DNA of 15,242 nt from Candidatus Altarchaeota archaeon (GTDB lineage: Archaea > Altiarchaeota > Altiarchaeia > IMC4 > QMZM01). The position numbers and the translations under genes were made by a program. Numbering within the stretch: position 1 is the stretch's first letter; each line of letters starts with the position of its first letter. The notes below the pieces were generated by a model, which worked only from the letters and a program-made list of their open reading frames with translations, was not told the origin of the DNA and ran no database searches. The DNA lies in contig JAHIKS010000146.1 of NCBI GenBank assembly GCA_018897475.1, positions 1-15,242 of the forward strand, written 5' to 3'. This document shows positions 6,542-12,822 of the stretch, piece by piece.

Positions 6542-6569
6542 GTGGGGTCTCGCTCTCACTCGACCCCAC
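6542..6569 (+). other. perfect 8-bp GC-rich hairpin (second)
   Basis: GTGGGGTC at 6542-6549 pairs with GACCCCAC at 6562-6569 around a 12-base pyrimidine-rich loop. No U-tract follows, so it is not a simple intrinsic terminator. Confidence 0.7.
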
Positions 6570-6622
6570 TGAACGCATCTTACCCCCTTAATCTTACTCC
6601 ATTCGATGTAAATAATCTATGT

Positions 6623-6696
6623 GCCCGCATAGGGTAGCCAGGATATCCTGGGGGCTTGCGGAGCCCTCGACTCGGGTTCGAATCCCGGTGCGGGCA
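6623..6696 (+). tRNA. tRNA-Arg (anticodon GCG)
   Basis: The 74-base cloverleaf can be drawn by hand. The acceptor is GCCCGCA with TGCGGGC (7 pairs), and the discriminator is A6696. The D-arm is GGGT...TCCT with a mismatch at the last pair. The anticodon arm is GGGGC-TTGCGGA-GCCCT with anticodon GCG at 6658-6660, reading CGC for arginine. The variable loop has 4 bases, and the T-arm is TCGGG-TTCGAAT-CCCGG. There is no intron and CCA is not encoded. thiC begins 13 bases downstream, so the two may be co-transcribed. Confidence 0.92.
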
Positions 6697-6709
6697 ACTG
6701 GAAATCCAT

Positions 6710-7906
6710 ATGAAAGAAATCGCAGAGAGAGAAGGAATCTCGGAAGAGAAGCTGAAGCGCAGGGTCAAGAGCGGCTCCGTTGTCATAACCAAGAACTCGG
6801 AGAGAAACATCGAGCCCATCGCAATAGGTGAGGGGACCAGGGTCAAGGTCAACGCAAACATCGGCACCTCCACCGACACATCGGGCATAGAGAACGAGCT
6901 CGAGAAGGCAAGGGTTGCAATCGAGGCCGGCACACACACTCTAATGGACCTGAGCGTCGGCGGAGATATCGATTCCACCCGGAGAGAGATTCTAAAAAAG
7001 ACGGACATCCCCCTCGGCACCGTGCCAATCTACCAGGCGTTCATCGAGAAGAAGGTGGACATGACTGCTGATTCAATACTCGACGTCATAGAGAAGCACT
7101 GCAAGGACGGCGTTGATTTTCTCACCCTCCACTGCGGAATAACCCGGGACATCGTCGAGAGAGTCGGGGAAAGGCTCATCCCCATAACCAGCAGGGGTGG
7201 AAGCTTCATCGCGGCCTGGACCATCAGAAACCAGCAGGAGAACCCGCTCTACTCCGAGTTCGACAGGATTCTCGAAATCGTGAAGGACTACGATGTTGTC
7301 ATCAGCCTCGGCGATGCCCTTAGGCCGGCCAGCATCCATGACGCCTCAGACTGGTGCCAGTTTCAGGAGCTGCTGAACCTGGGCAGGCTCACGAAGAGGG
7401 CAAGAGAGGCCGATGTCCCAATAATCATCGAGGGCCCCGGCCACGTTCCTCTCGACCAGATAGAGATGAACATGAAGCTCGGGAAGAAGCTCTGCGACAA
7501 TGCCCCGTTCTACGTCCTCGGCCCACTCGTAACGGACATAGCCCTGGGCTACGACCACATCTCGGGAGCAATCGGAGGGGCCCTGGCCGCAATCCATGGA
7601 GCTGATTTCCTCTGCTATGTCACGCCCTCGGAGCACCTGGGGCTTCCAACGGTCGAGGACGTGAGGGAGGGAGTCATCGCTTCAAAGATTGCCGCCCATG
7701 CAGCGGACATAGTCCGGCTCGGCGACACAACGAGGGACGACGAGCTCTCAAGGGCAAGGAGGGAGCTGGACTGGGACAGAATCTTCGAGCTTTGTATAGA
7801 CGGCAGAGTGAAGGAAAAGCACAAGGACCTCTGCGGCAAGAAGGTCTGCACCATGTGCGGGAAGTACTGTGCACTCAAGATTCTGGAAGAGTATCTGGAG
7901 GAATAA
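6710..7906 (+). CDS. thiC: phosphomethylpyrimidine synthase (radical SAM)
   Basis: 398 residues. ThiC converts aminoimidazole ribotide to HMP-phosphate, the pyrimidine half of thiamine, using SAM and a 4Fe-4S cluster. Family segments are continuous: VNANIGTS, AGTHTLMDLSVGGD, VPIYQAF, DFLTLHCGIT, TSRGGSFIAAW, SLGDALRPASIHDA, IIEGPGHVPLDQIEMNM, YVLGPLVTDIALGYDHISGAIGGA, and DFLCYVTPSEHLGLP. The cluster cysteines are CTMCGKYC (Cys380, Cys383, Cys387), a CX2CX3C spacing. That is one residue shorter than the CX2CX4C of bacterial ThiC, and I believe the short form is common in archaea. The ATG at 6710 is chosen; an in-frame TTG at 6656 lies inside the tRNA. No TPP riboswitch is seen upstream. Confidence 0.95.
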   Translation: MKEIAEREGISEEKLKRRVKSGSVVITKNSERNIEPIAIGEGTRVKVNANIGTSTDTSGIENELEKARVAIEAGTHTLMDLSVGGDIDSTRREILKKTDIPLGTVPIYQAFIEKKVDMTADSILDVIEKHCKDGVDFLTLHCGITRDIVERVGERLIPITSRGGSFIAAWTIRNQQENPLYSEFDRILEIVKDYDVVISLGDALRPASIHDASDWCQFQELLNLGRLTKRAREADVPIIIEGPGHVPLDQIEMNMKLGKKLCDNAPFYVLGPLVTDIALGYDHISGAIGGALAAIHGADFLCYVTPSEHLGLPTVEDVREGVIASKIAAHAADIVRLGDTTRDDELSRARRELDWDRIFELCIDGRVKEKHKDLCGKKVCTMCGKYCALKILEEYLEE

Positions 7907-7908
7907 GA

Positions 7909-7916
7909 ATTTATAC
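7909..7916 (+). promoter_or_regulatory. TATA-like box of marC
   Basis: AATTTATA lies about 26 bases before the ATG at 7938, just after the thiC stop, so the marC transcript is probably leaderless and separate from thiC. Confidence 0.45.
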
Positions 7917-7937
7917 TGTTGCAGCAAATATATTTAC

Positions 7938-8564
7938 ATGATAGATCCTACCTTCTTCATACGCTCCTTTGTCGCCCTGTTCATAATAATCGACCCCATC
8001 GGCAATGTCCCTCTATTCATCCCGCTCCTGGAGAAATTCAGGGAAAGGGACCGGAGGGCCATGGTAAGGATGGCGGTTATGATTGCCGCCATAACCCTGT
8101 TCCTGCTTACGATAACCGGGAATTTCATCTTCAATATCCTCAGCATCCAGATGTATTCCTTCCGCATAGCCGGCGGGATTCTCCTCCTCATAATCTCCAT
8201 TGAGATGCTATTCGGCAGGAAGAGCAGGACCGATTCCTCGGAGGAGGATTTGGATGTTGGAAAGAATGTCGACATAGCTGTAACTCCATTAGCAATCCCC
8301 CTACTCACGGGCCCCGGCGCCATAACGACTGGAATTCTCCTGTTCGACTCGGCACGAACGCTCCTGGAGAAGGCCATAGTCCTTGTGGACATAGTGCTAG
8401 TTTTCCTGCTTTCCTATCTGATAATCTCCCGCTCCAACCTGGTCTACAAAGTGATAGGGAAGACCGGAACCAGGGTCACGATAAGGGTCATGGGTCTCAT
8501 GCTCTCGGCAATTGCGGTGCAGTTCATCATCTCCGGCATTTCCGATGCTATAACAGCCCTATAG
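7938..8564 (+). CDS. MarC-family integral membrane protein
   Basis: 208 residues with six hydrophobic segments, matching the MarC/UPF0056 fold and length. The two internal signature loops are present: FVALFIIIDPIGNVPLFIPL in the first half and TPLAIPLLTGPGAITTGIL in the second. They reflect the family's two-fold repeat. Some archaeal homologues are described as neutral amino acid transporters, but most members, including E. coli MarC, have no settled substrate, so I assign family only. The ATG at 7938 is chosen because it begins directly before the conserved N-terminus (MIDPTFFIRSFVALF); an upstream in-frame start overlaps thiC. Confidence 0.88.
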   Translation: MIDPTFFIRSFVALFIIIDPIGNVPLFIPLLEKFRERDRRAMVRMAVMIAAITLFLLTITGNFIFNILSIQMYSFRIAGGILLLIISIEMLFGRKSRTDSSEEDLDVGKNVDIAVTPLAIPLLTGPGAITTGILLFDSARTLLEKAIVLVDIVLVFLLSYLIISRSNLVYKVIGKTGTRVTIRVMGLMLSAIAVQFIISGISDAITAL

Positions 8565-8570
8565 CAAGTA

Positions 8571-8578
8571 TTTATATC
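8571..8578 (+). promoter_or_regulatory. TATA box of the 8604 gene
   Basis: TTTATATC is centred about 30 bases before the ATG at 8604, giving a leader of a few bases at most. Confidence 0.5.
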
Positions 8579-8603
8579 AATTTGCGCAATCATTAATAAC
8601 AAG

Positions 8604-9137
8604 ATGGACTCGAAATTTTTATTCATCGCTGTATCACTATTACTGCTTATCAACCTGGCAGTTGCGCAGGAGGAGGACTTGAATCCCATGGGGGAAGTCC
8701 TGTGGTACATGGGATTCGGCGTCGGCTTAATCATTTTTGCATTTCTCTCCGAGACGGCCTATAAGGTCTTTAACTCTCTCTATTCCGGGAGCGCCGATGC
8801 AATACCCACCGGCGGGAAGATAGACTATAAGGAGGACTTGAAGAAGAGAAAAAGGATTATGAACCAGCTGAGCATCGCAGAGAAGCAGAGAGTAAATGCG
8901 TGGGATACGACGCAGAGAGGCCAGGTGGCAAAGAACCTCTTCAGGCTGATGATATACCGCAATAGCATAAAGCTGAGCGACGCGTCCAAGGAGCTGGGAG
9001 TCGACATAGTGACCATGTCACGGGCAGCAATGGACCTCAAGACGAAGGGCCTGATAGAGATAGGTGGTGACAGAACAGACCCTTATCTCAAGTCGACGAA
9101 AGCATTCTTAGAAAAGGTCAAGGACATGGGGATATAA
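8604..9137 (+). CDS. membrane-tethered winged-helix protein
   Basis: 177 residues. The N-terminus is a signal-peptide-like hydrophobic stretch (FLFIAVSLLLLINLAVAQ, about 5-22). A short exposed segment (EEDLNPMGEVLW) and a second membrane helix (about 36-52, GFGVGLIIFAFLSE) follow. The chain then enters the cytoplasm, with a basic linker (DLKKRKRIM). Residues about 100-170 form a winged helix (QVAKNLFRLMIYRN, IKLSDASKELGVDIVTMSRAAMDLKTKGLIEIG). This is the layout of a membrane-bound sensor-regulator, as in archaeal one-component regulators. No ligand site is identifiable. It converges on ppsA and carries its own promoter. Confidence 0.75.
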   Translation: MDSKFLFIAVSLLLLINLAVAQEEDLNPMGEVLWYMGFGVGLIIFAFLSETAYKVFNSLYSGSADAIPTGGKIDYKEDLKKRKRIMNQLSIAEKQRVNAWDTTQRGQVAKNLFRLMIYRNSIKLSDASKELGVDIVTMSRAAMDLKTKGLIEIGGDRTDPYLKSTKAFLEKVKDMGI

Positions 9138-9139
9138 AC

Positions 9140-9178
9140 TCAATCGGGACTGATACCTAGTTCCTTCTCTTTCTCAGC
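9140..9178 (-). pseudogene. orphan second copy of the ppsA C-terminal coding end
   Basis: On the reverse strand this encodes AEKEKELGISPD and a TGA stop, the exact last 12 residues of PpsA (gene end at 9240, stop TAG). The DNA lies exactly 100 bp from the corresponding bases in ppsA. It differs at four coding positions, all third bases (Pro CCT/CCC, Ile ATT/ATC, Gly GGG/GGT, Leu CTG/CTA), and in the stop. No start or further PpsA sequence is attached. Confidence 0.8.
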
Positions 9179-9201
9179 ATAAGGGGGCTGCGCCCCCTTA
9201 T
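9179..9201. repeat. perfect 10-bp GC-rich hairpin
   Basis: ATAAGGGGGC pairs with GCCCCCTTAT around a TGC loop. It lies between convergent genes and could end transcription in either direction. It is directly joined to the orphan ppsA tail. Confidence 0.75.
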
Positions 9202-9210
9202 CAACCCCCG

Positions 9211-9231
9211 GAATTTTGCTTCGCAAAATTC
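9211..9231. repeat. perfect 9-bp hairpin
   Basis: GAATTTTGC pairs with GCAAAATTC around a TTC loop, 9 bases after the first hairpin. On the reverse strand it begins 9 bases past the ppsA stop, the position of a terminator. Confidence 0.75.
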
Positions 9232-9239
9232 TACTGCTC

Positions 9240-11678
9240 CTAATCAGGACTAATCCCCAGTTCCTTCTCTTTCTCAGCAATCTTAATCTTCGTCTTTATC
9301 GCAGTATCTGGACTCAAAGACATGGAATCTATCCCGCACTCAACCAGGAAGGTTGCAAAATCGTCGTAGTCGGATGGCGCCTGGCCGCAGATTCCTATCT
9401 TCCTGCCCTTCGACTTTGCAGTGTCTATGACGTCCTTGATAAGCCTCTTGACTGCATCGTTCCTCTCGTCATAGATGTGCGCTACAAGCTCCGAGTCCCT
9501 GTCCAGGCCAAGGACAAGCTGCGTCAAGTCGTTACTCCCTATGCTGAAGCCGTCGAATATCTCGGCAAACTGGTCTGCAAGAATCACATTCGACGGAATC
9601 TCGCACATGACATAGACCTCAAGGCCGTTCTCGCCCCGGTTGAGGCCGAACTCCTTCATGATTTCCAGCACCTTCTTACCCTCATCTACCGTTCTGCAAA
9701 ACGGAATCATCACCTTTATGTTCGTCAGGCCGAACTCCTCCCTTGCCTTCAGAATGGCCTTGCACTCCAGCCCGAACGCGGGCTTGAAATCCTCGTCATA
9801 GTAACGGGAGGCGCCCCTCCAGCCTATCATCGGATTGCTCTCCTCCGGTTCGTACAGGAAGCCGCCAATCAGGTTGGCATACTCGTTGCTCTTGAAGTCC
9901 GAGAGCCTGACAATGACATCATTCGGATAGAAGCCGGCCGCGATCTTTCCGACGCCCTGCGCGAGCTGGTCGATAAAGAACTCCGTCTTGTCGTCATAGC
10001 CCCTCGTCCTCTCATCTATCGTATTAACAACCTCGGCAATCTTCTCGTCGTTGTTTTTCCTTCCCTTCAACTCATCATAGTGAATCAGAGCGAGGGGGTG
10101 AATCCCGATATAGGAATTGATTATAAACTCCTCCCTCGCAAGCCCCACCCCGTCATTGGGAATCTGGCCCTCCACGAAGGCCTTGTCGGGAATGCTGACG
10201 TTCATCATAATCTTCGTTCTTGTTTTTGGCATCTCCTTGAGGTTTATCTCGATGATTTCGAACTTTAGAAGGCCATCATAGACCTTCCCTACCTCGCCCT
10301 CGGCGCAGCTTACCGTTACCCTATTACCTGTCTTCAGGACGTCTGTGCCGTTCTCTGTTCCAACGACGCATGGGATTCCAAGCTCTCTGCTCACTATGGC
10401 GGCATGACATGTACGCCCCCCTCTATTCGTGACAATAGCTGAGGCAATCTTCATTATGGGCTCCCAGTCCGGGTCGGTCATGTCCGTAACCAGGACCTGG
10501 CCCTTCTTGAACTTCTGAATGTCTTCGGCCAACTCTATGCTGTTCACCTCGCCCTGGCCTATCATCTCCCCTACTGACTGCCCCTCGACCAGCACCTTGC
10601 CTGTCTCCTTCAGCTCGAAGGTCCTTATCATCGAGACGTCCCTTTGCGAATGCACGGTCTCGGGCCTGGCCTGTACTATGAACAGCTCTCCTGTCCCTAA
10701 TGACTTTCCATCCCCGTTCTTGGCCCACTCGATGTCCATCGGCTTTTCATAATGGTCTTCGATTACGCAGGCCCACTCCCCCAGCTTGAGAACCTCTTCG
10801 TCACTTATTGAGAATTTATTCTGTTCCTCCTCGGGAACGTCCACGTTCTCCGTCCCCTCCTTGGCATATATCATCTTTATCTTCTTGGTACCCAGTTTCT
10901 TCCCGATTATCGGCTTCTTACCTTCCTTCAGAGTCGGTTTGAAGACATAGAAATCGTCGGGATTTACAGCACCCTGGACGACGTTTTCGCCAAGGCCGTA
11001 AGAAGATGTTATGAAGACGGCGTCCTTGAACCCGGACTCGGTGTCGATGGAAAACATCACGCCAGAAGAGGCCGCGTCCGAGCGCACCATCTTCTGGACC
11101 GCAATCGAGAGGTATACGTCAAAGTGATTGAACCCTTTATCCTCCCTATAGGAAATCGCCCTGTCGGTAAACAGGGAGGCGAAGCACTTCTTGCAGGAAT
11201 CTATCAGGGCATCGGGACCCCTTATGTTCAGATAGGTCTCCTGTTGCCCGGCAAATGATGCATCAGGCAAATCCTCCGCCGTTGCGCTGCTCCTTACAGC
11301 AACGTCCGGCTCCTCCTCATAGCCCAGCTTCTTGGGCATTTCAGCGTAGGCCTTCCGAATCGCCTCGTCCAGCTCGGGAGGGAATTCACTGTTCCTAATC
11401 AGTTCCCTGACCTTCTTGCCCCGCTCTTGCAGATTATGCATGTCATGGGTGTCAAGGTCGGACAGAATCTGCTTTATCTCGTCCAGAATCCCCGCATGCT
11501 CAAGAAGATAGCGATAGGCATAGGCGGTAACAGCAAAGCCGTTGGGGACCTTAACGCCCTTTCCGCCCAGGGAGCGAATCATCTCCCCCAAGGAGGCGTT
11601 CTTTCCCCCAACAAGCGGGACGTCTTTAATACCCACCTCGTCGAACCAGAGTATAAACTTTTCTTTCTTTCCAGCCAT
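9240..11678 (-). CDS. ppsA: phosphoenolpyruvate synthase
   Basis: 812 residues, normal for the family. It makes PEP from pyruvate, ATP and water (AMP and phosphate released), feeding gluconeogenesis; in some archaea it runs in the glycolytic direction. Three domains are visible. Residues about 1-345 are the ATP-binding part (VGGKNASLGEMI; AVRSSATAEDLPDASFAGQQ; FIVQARPET). The swivelling phospho-histidine domain has His426 in GGRTCHAAIVSRELGIPCVVG. The PEP/pyruvate barrel, about 480-810, has MIPFCRTVDEG, GSNDLTQLVLGLDRD and catalytic Cys764 in GICGQAPSD. It starts at ATG 11678. A degenerate repeat of its 3' end lies just beyond it (9140-9178). Confidence 0.95.
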   Translation of the reverse strand: MAGKKEKFILWFDEVGIKDVPLVGGKNASLGEMIRSLGGKGVKVPNGFAVTAYAYRYLLEHAGILDEIKQILSDLDTHDMHNLQERGKKVRELIRNSEFPPELDEAIRKAYAEMPKKLGYEEEPDVAVRSSATAEDLPDASFAGQQETYLNIRGPDALIDSCKKCFASLFTDRAISYREDKGFNHFDVYLSIAVQKMVRSDAASSGVMFSIDTESGFKDAVFITSSYGLGENVVQGAVNPDDFYVFKPTLKEGKKPIIGKKLGTKKIKMIYAKEGTENVDVPEEEQNKFSISDEEVLKLGEWACVIEDHYEKPMDIEWAKNGDGKSLGTGELFIVQARPETVHSQRDVSMIRTFELKETGKVLVEGQSVGEMIGQGEVNSIELAEDIQKFKKGQVLVTDMTDPDWEPIMKIASAIVTNRGGRTCHAAIVSRELGIPCVVGTENGTDVLKTGNRVTVSCAEGEVGKVYDGLLKFEIIEINLKEMPKTRTKIMMNVSIPDKAFVEGQIPNDGVGLAREEFIINSYIGIHPLALIHYDELKGRKNNDEKIAEVVNTIDERTRGYDDKTEFFIDQLAQGVGKIAAGFYPNDVIVRLSDFKSNEYANLIGGFLYEPEESNPMIGWRGASRYYDEDFKPAFGLECKAILKAREEFGLTNIKVMIPFCRTVDEGKKVLEIMKEFGLNRGENGLEVYVMCEIPSNVILADQFAEIFDGFSIGSNDLTQLVLGLDRDSELVAHIYDERNDAVKRLIKDVIDTAKSKGRKIGICGQAPSDYDDFATFLVECGIDSMSLSPDTAIKTKIKIAEKEKELGISPD

Positions 11679-11710
11679 GGTCGCAGTTATCCCGAATTTT
11701 ACTCCCGGAT

Positions 11711-11724
11711 AGTATAGTATTATA
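11711..11724 (-). promoter_or_regulatory. TATA-rich promoter of ppsA
   Basis: On the reverse strand ATAATACTATACTA ends about 32 bases before the ppsA ATG (11678), leaving a short leader. Confidence 0.45.
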
Positions 11725-11742
11725 GCGTGTGGATTAAAGCCA

Positions 11743-11774
11743 GCCTATATAAGTTTCTCGTGGGCTATATAGGC
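11743..11774. promoter_or_regulatory. inverted repeat between ppsA and trmG10 promoters
   Basis: GCCTATATA (11743-11751) is mirrored by TATATAGGC (11766-11774) across 14 bases. It sits between the two divergent promoters, upstream of both TATA boxes. It could be an operator shared by both genes or a structured remnant; no protein is assigned to it. Confidence 0.5.
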
Positions 11775-11790
11775 GCCGGCAACCCTCAAT

Positions 11791-11798
11791 ACTTATAA
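11791..11798 (+). promoter_or_regulatory. TATA-like box of the trmG10 gene
   Basis: ACTTATAA is about 26 bases before the ATG at 11820, which predicts a leaderless transcript. Confidence 0.45.
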
Positions 11799-11819
11799 CC
11801 CAGCATTAAAAAACTCACC

Positions 11820-12785
11820 ATGGAAATCCTGTTTCGATTATCGGGGGAGCACCCTTCACTGCCCAGGGCGGAAATTTTCGCGGTCATGGAGGGCGAGGGA
11901 ATCGAATCCAAAGTCCTGGTCGAGTTCGACAAAGATAGAATTCTAGTCATAGATGCAAAGACAAACAGCGAAGAATTTCTCCACAGACTCGCTCTAACAA
12001 AGCTTGCCGGGGAATTCGTCGGCATGTTCCACGGCCTGGAGGAGATGGCAGACCTCGTTGCAGAGAAGATTCCACCCAACTCAAAAATCGCAGTCAGGGG
12101 CTCGCTCCCTCTGGAGAAGGAGCTCGGCGCCATGTTCACAGAAAAGGGCTTCGGAATCGACCTTGAAAAACCGGAGTTCAGCATACCTCTGTTCAAGACC
12201 GGTAAGCAATATCTTGCAGCCATTGTTATTCCCCTCGGCAGGGACTTCGAAAAGAGGAAGCCGCAGTTCAGGCCATACTTCCACCCCACCTCCATGCACC
12301 CGAGGATTGCCCGGGCACTTGTAAATCTTGCAAGGGTAAAAAAGGGCGACACAGTCCTTGACCCCTTCTGCGGGACCGGGGGAATTCTGATAGAGGCCGG
12401 CCTCATGGGGATGAAGGCCAGTGGCTCCGACATCGACGAGGACATGGTCGAGGGCAGCATGAAGAACCTGAAGCACTTTGGTCTCGAAGGGGAGATAAAG
12501 CAGACCGACGCTCTGAAACTGGCTGAGGAATTCACCGGCATCGACGCCATAGTCACTGACATGCCCTACGGCCGCTCATCCTTCACGAGCGAGAAGGACA
12601 CGAAAAAGCTCTACAACCAGTTCATCTCAGCCGCTGCAAGGCTGCTGGAGAAGGATAAATACCTCGTCGTTGTGATGCCCGATAAATTCACTCCGGAATC
12701 CGGGGGGTTCTCCGTCGCCGGGGAATTCTCCATCTACGTCCACAAGAGCCTGACCCGGAAGGTTTGGGTTATGCGGAGAGCGTGA
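11820..12785 (+). CDS. tRNA guanine-N2 (G10) methyltransferase, Trm-G10/Trm11 type
   Basis: 321 residues. Members methylate N2 of G10 in tRNA using SAM. The N-terminal half (about 1-140) is the THUMP-containing RNA-binding part (MEILFRLSGEHPSLPRAEI; VRGSLPLEKELGAMF). It is followed by RPYFHPTSMHPRIARALVNLA, a family hallmark. The Rossmann methyltransferase has motif I VLDPFCGTGGILIEA (Asp181) and the catalytic segment TDMPYGRSS (247-251 DMPYG). The usual segment is DPPYG, so Met248 replaces a Pro. The THUMP part is compact and the protein is slightly shorter than typical members. It has its own TATA box and is 37 bases from ilvB. Confidence 0.88.
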   Translation: MEILFRLSGEHPSLPRAEIFAVMEGEGIESKVLVEFDKDRILVIDAKTNSEEFLHRLALTKLAGEFVGMFHGLEEMADLVAEKIPPNSKIAVRGSLPLEKELGAMFTEKGFGIDLEKPEFSIPLFKTGKQYLAAIVIPLGRDFEKRKPQFRPYFHPTSMHPRIARALVNLARVKKGDTVLDPFCGTGGILIEAGLMGMKASGSDIDEDMVEGSMKNLKHFGLEGEIKQTDALKLAEEFTGIDAIVTDMPYGRSSFTSEKDTKKLYNQFISAAARLLEKDKYLVVVMPDKFTPESGGFSVAGEFSIYVHKSLTRKVWVMRRA

Positions 12786-12787
12786 CA

Positions 12788-12795
12788 TATATAAA
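12788..12795 (+). promoter_or_regulatory. TATA box of ilvB
   Basis: TATATAAA directly follows the trmG10 stop. The expected start is near 12817, giving a leader of a few bases that includes CAGG before ATG 12823. Confidence 0.6.
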
Positions 12796-12822
12796 ACCAT
12801 TCCAAATATATTAGAACTCAGG

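Larger units (their letters stand above)
6446..6622 (+). other. structured intergenic region upstream of tRNA-Arg
   Basis: No ORF is evident. In order it holds a T/A-rich stretch (6450-6479) with TATA-like CTTTAATTT and CTATATTC, a 20-base copy of tRNA sequence (6483-6502), two perfect hairpins (6505-6525 and 6542-6569), a pyrimidine-rich stretch, and an AT-rich stretch just before the tRNA. TATA at 6450-6458 would place a transcript start at about 6482, the exact left end of the tRNA-like copy. A small structured RNA is therefore possible, as is a tRNA leader or an old insertion scar. Confidence 0.5.

Noticed and set aside
6483..6570. A complete second tRNA gene
   Set aside because: No D-stem, correct anticodon loop, T-arm or matching 3' acceptor strand can be drawn; only the first 20 bases match.
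6483..6580. TPP riboswitch upstream of thiC
   Set aside because: The conserved CUGAGA and related core segments are absent, and an intact tRNA lies between this structure and thiC.
6656..6709. N-terminal extension of thiC from TTG
   Set aside because: It would translate the tRNA anticodon and T-arms; ATG 6710 begins directly before family-like sequence.
9216..10268. 350-residue forward ORF antisense to ppsA
   Set aside because: It is a mirror of a strongly conserved coding gene, has no recognisable domains, and starts in the hairpin region.
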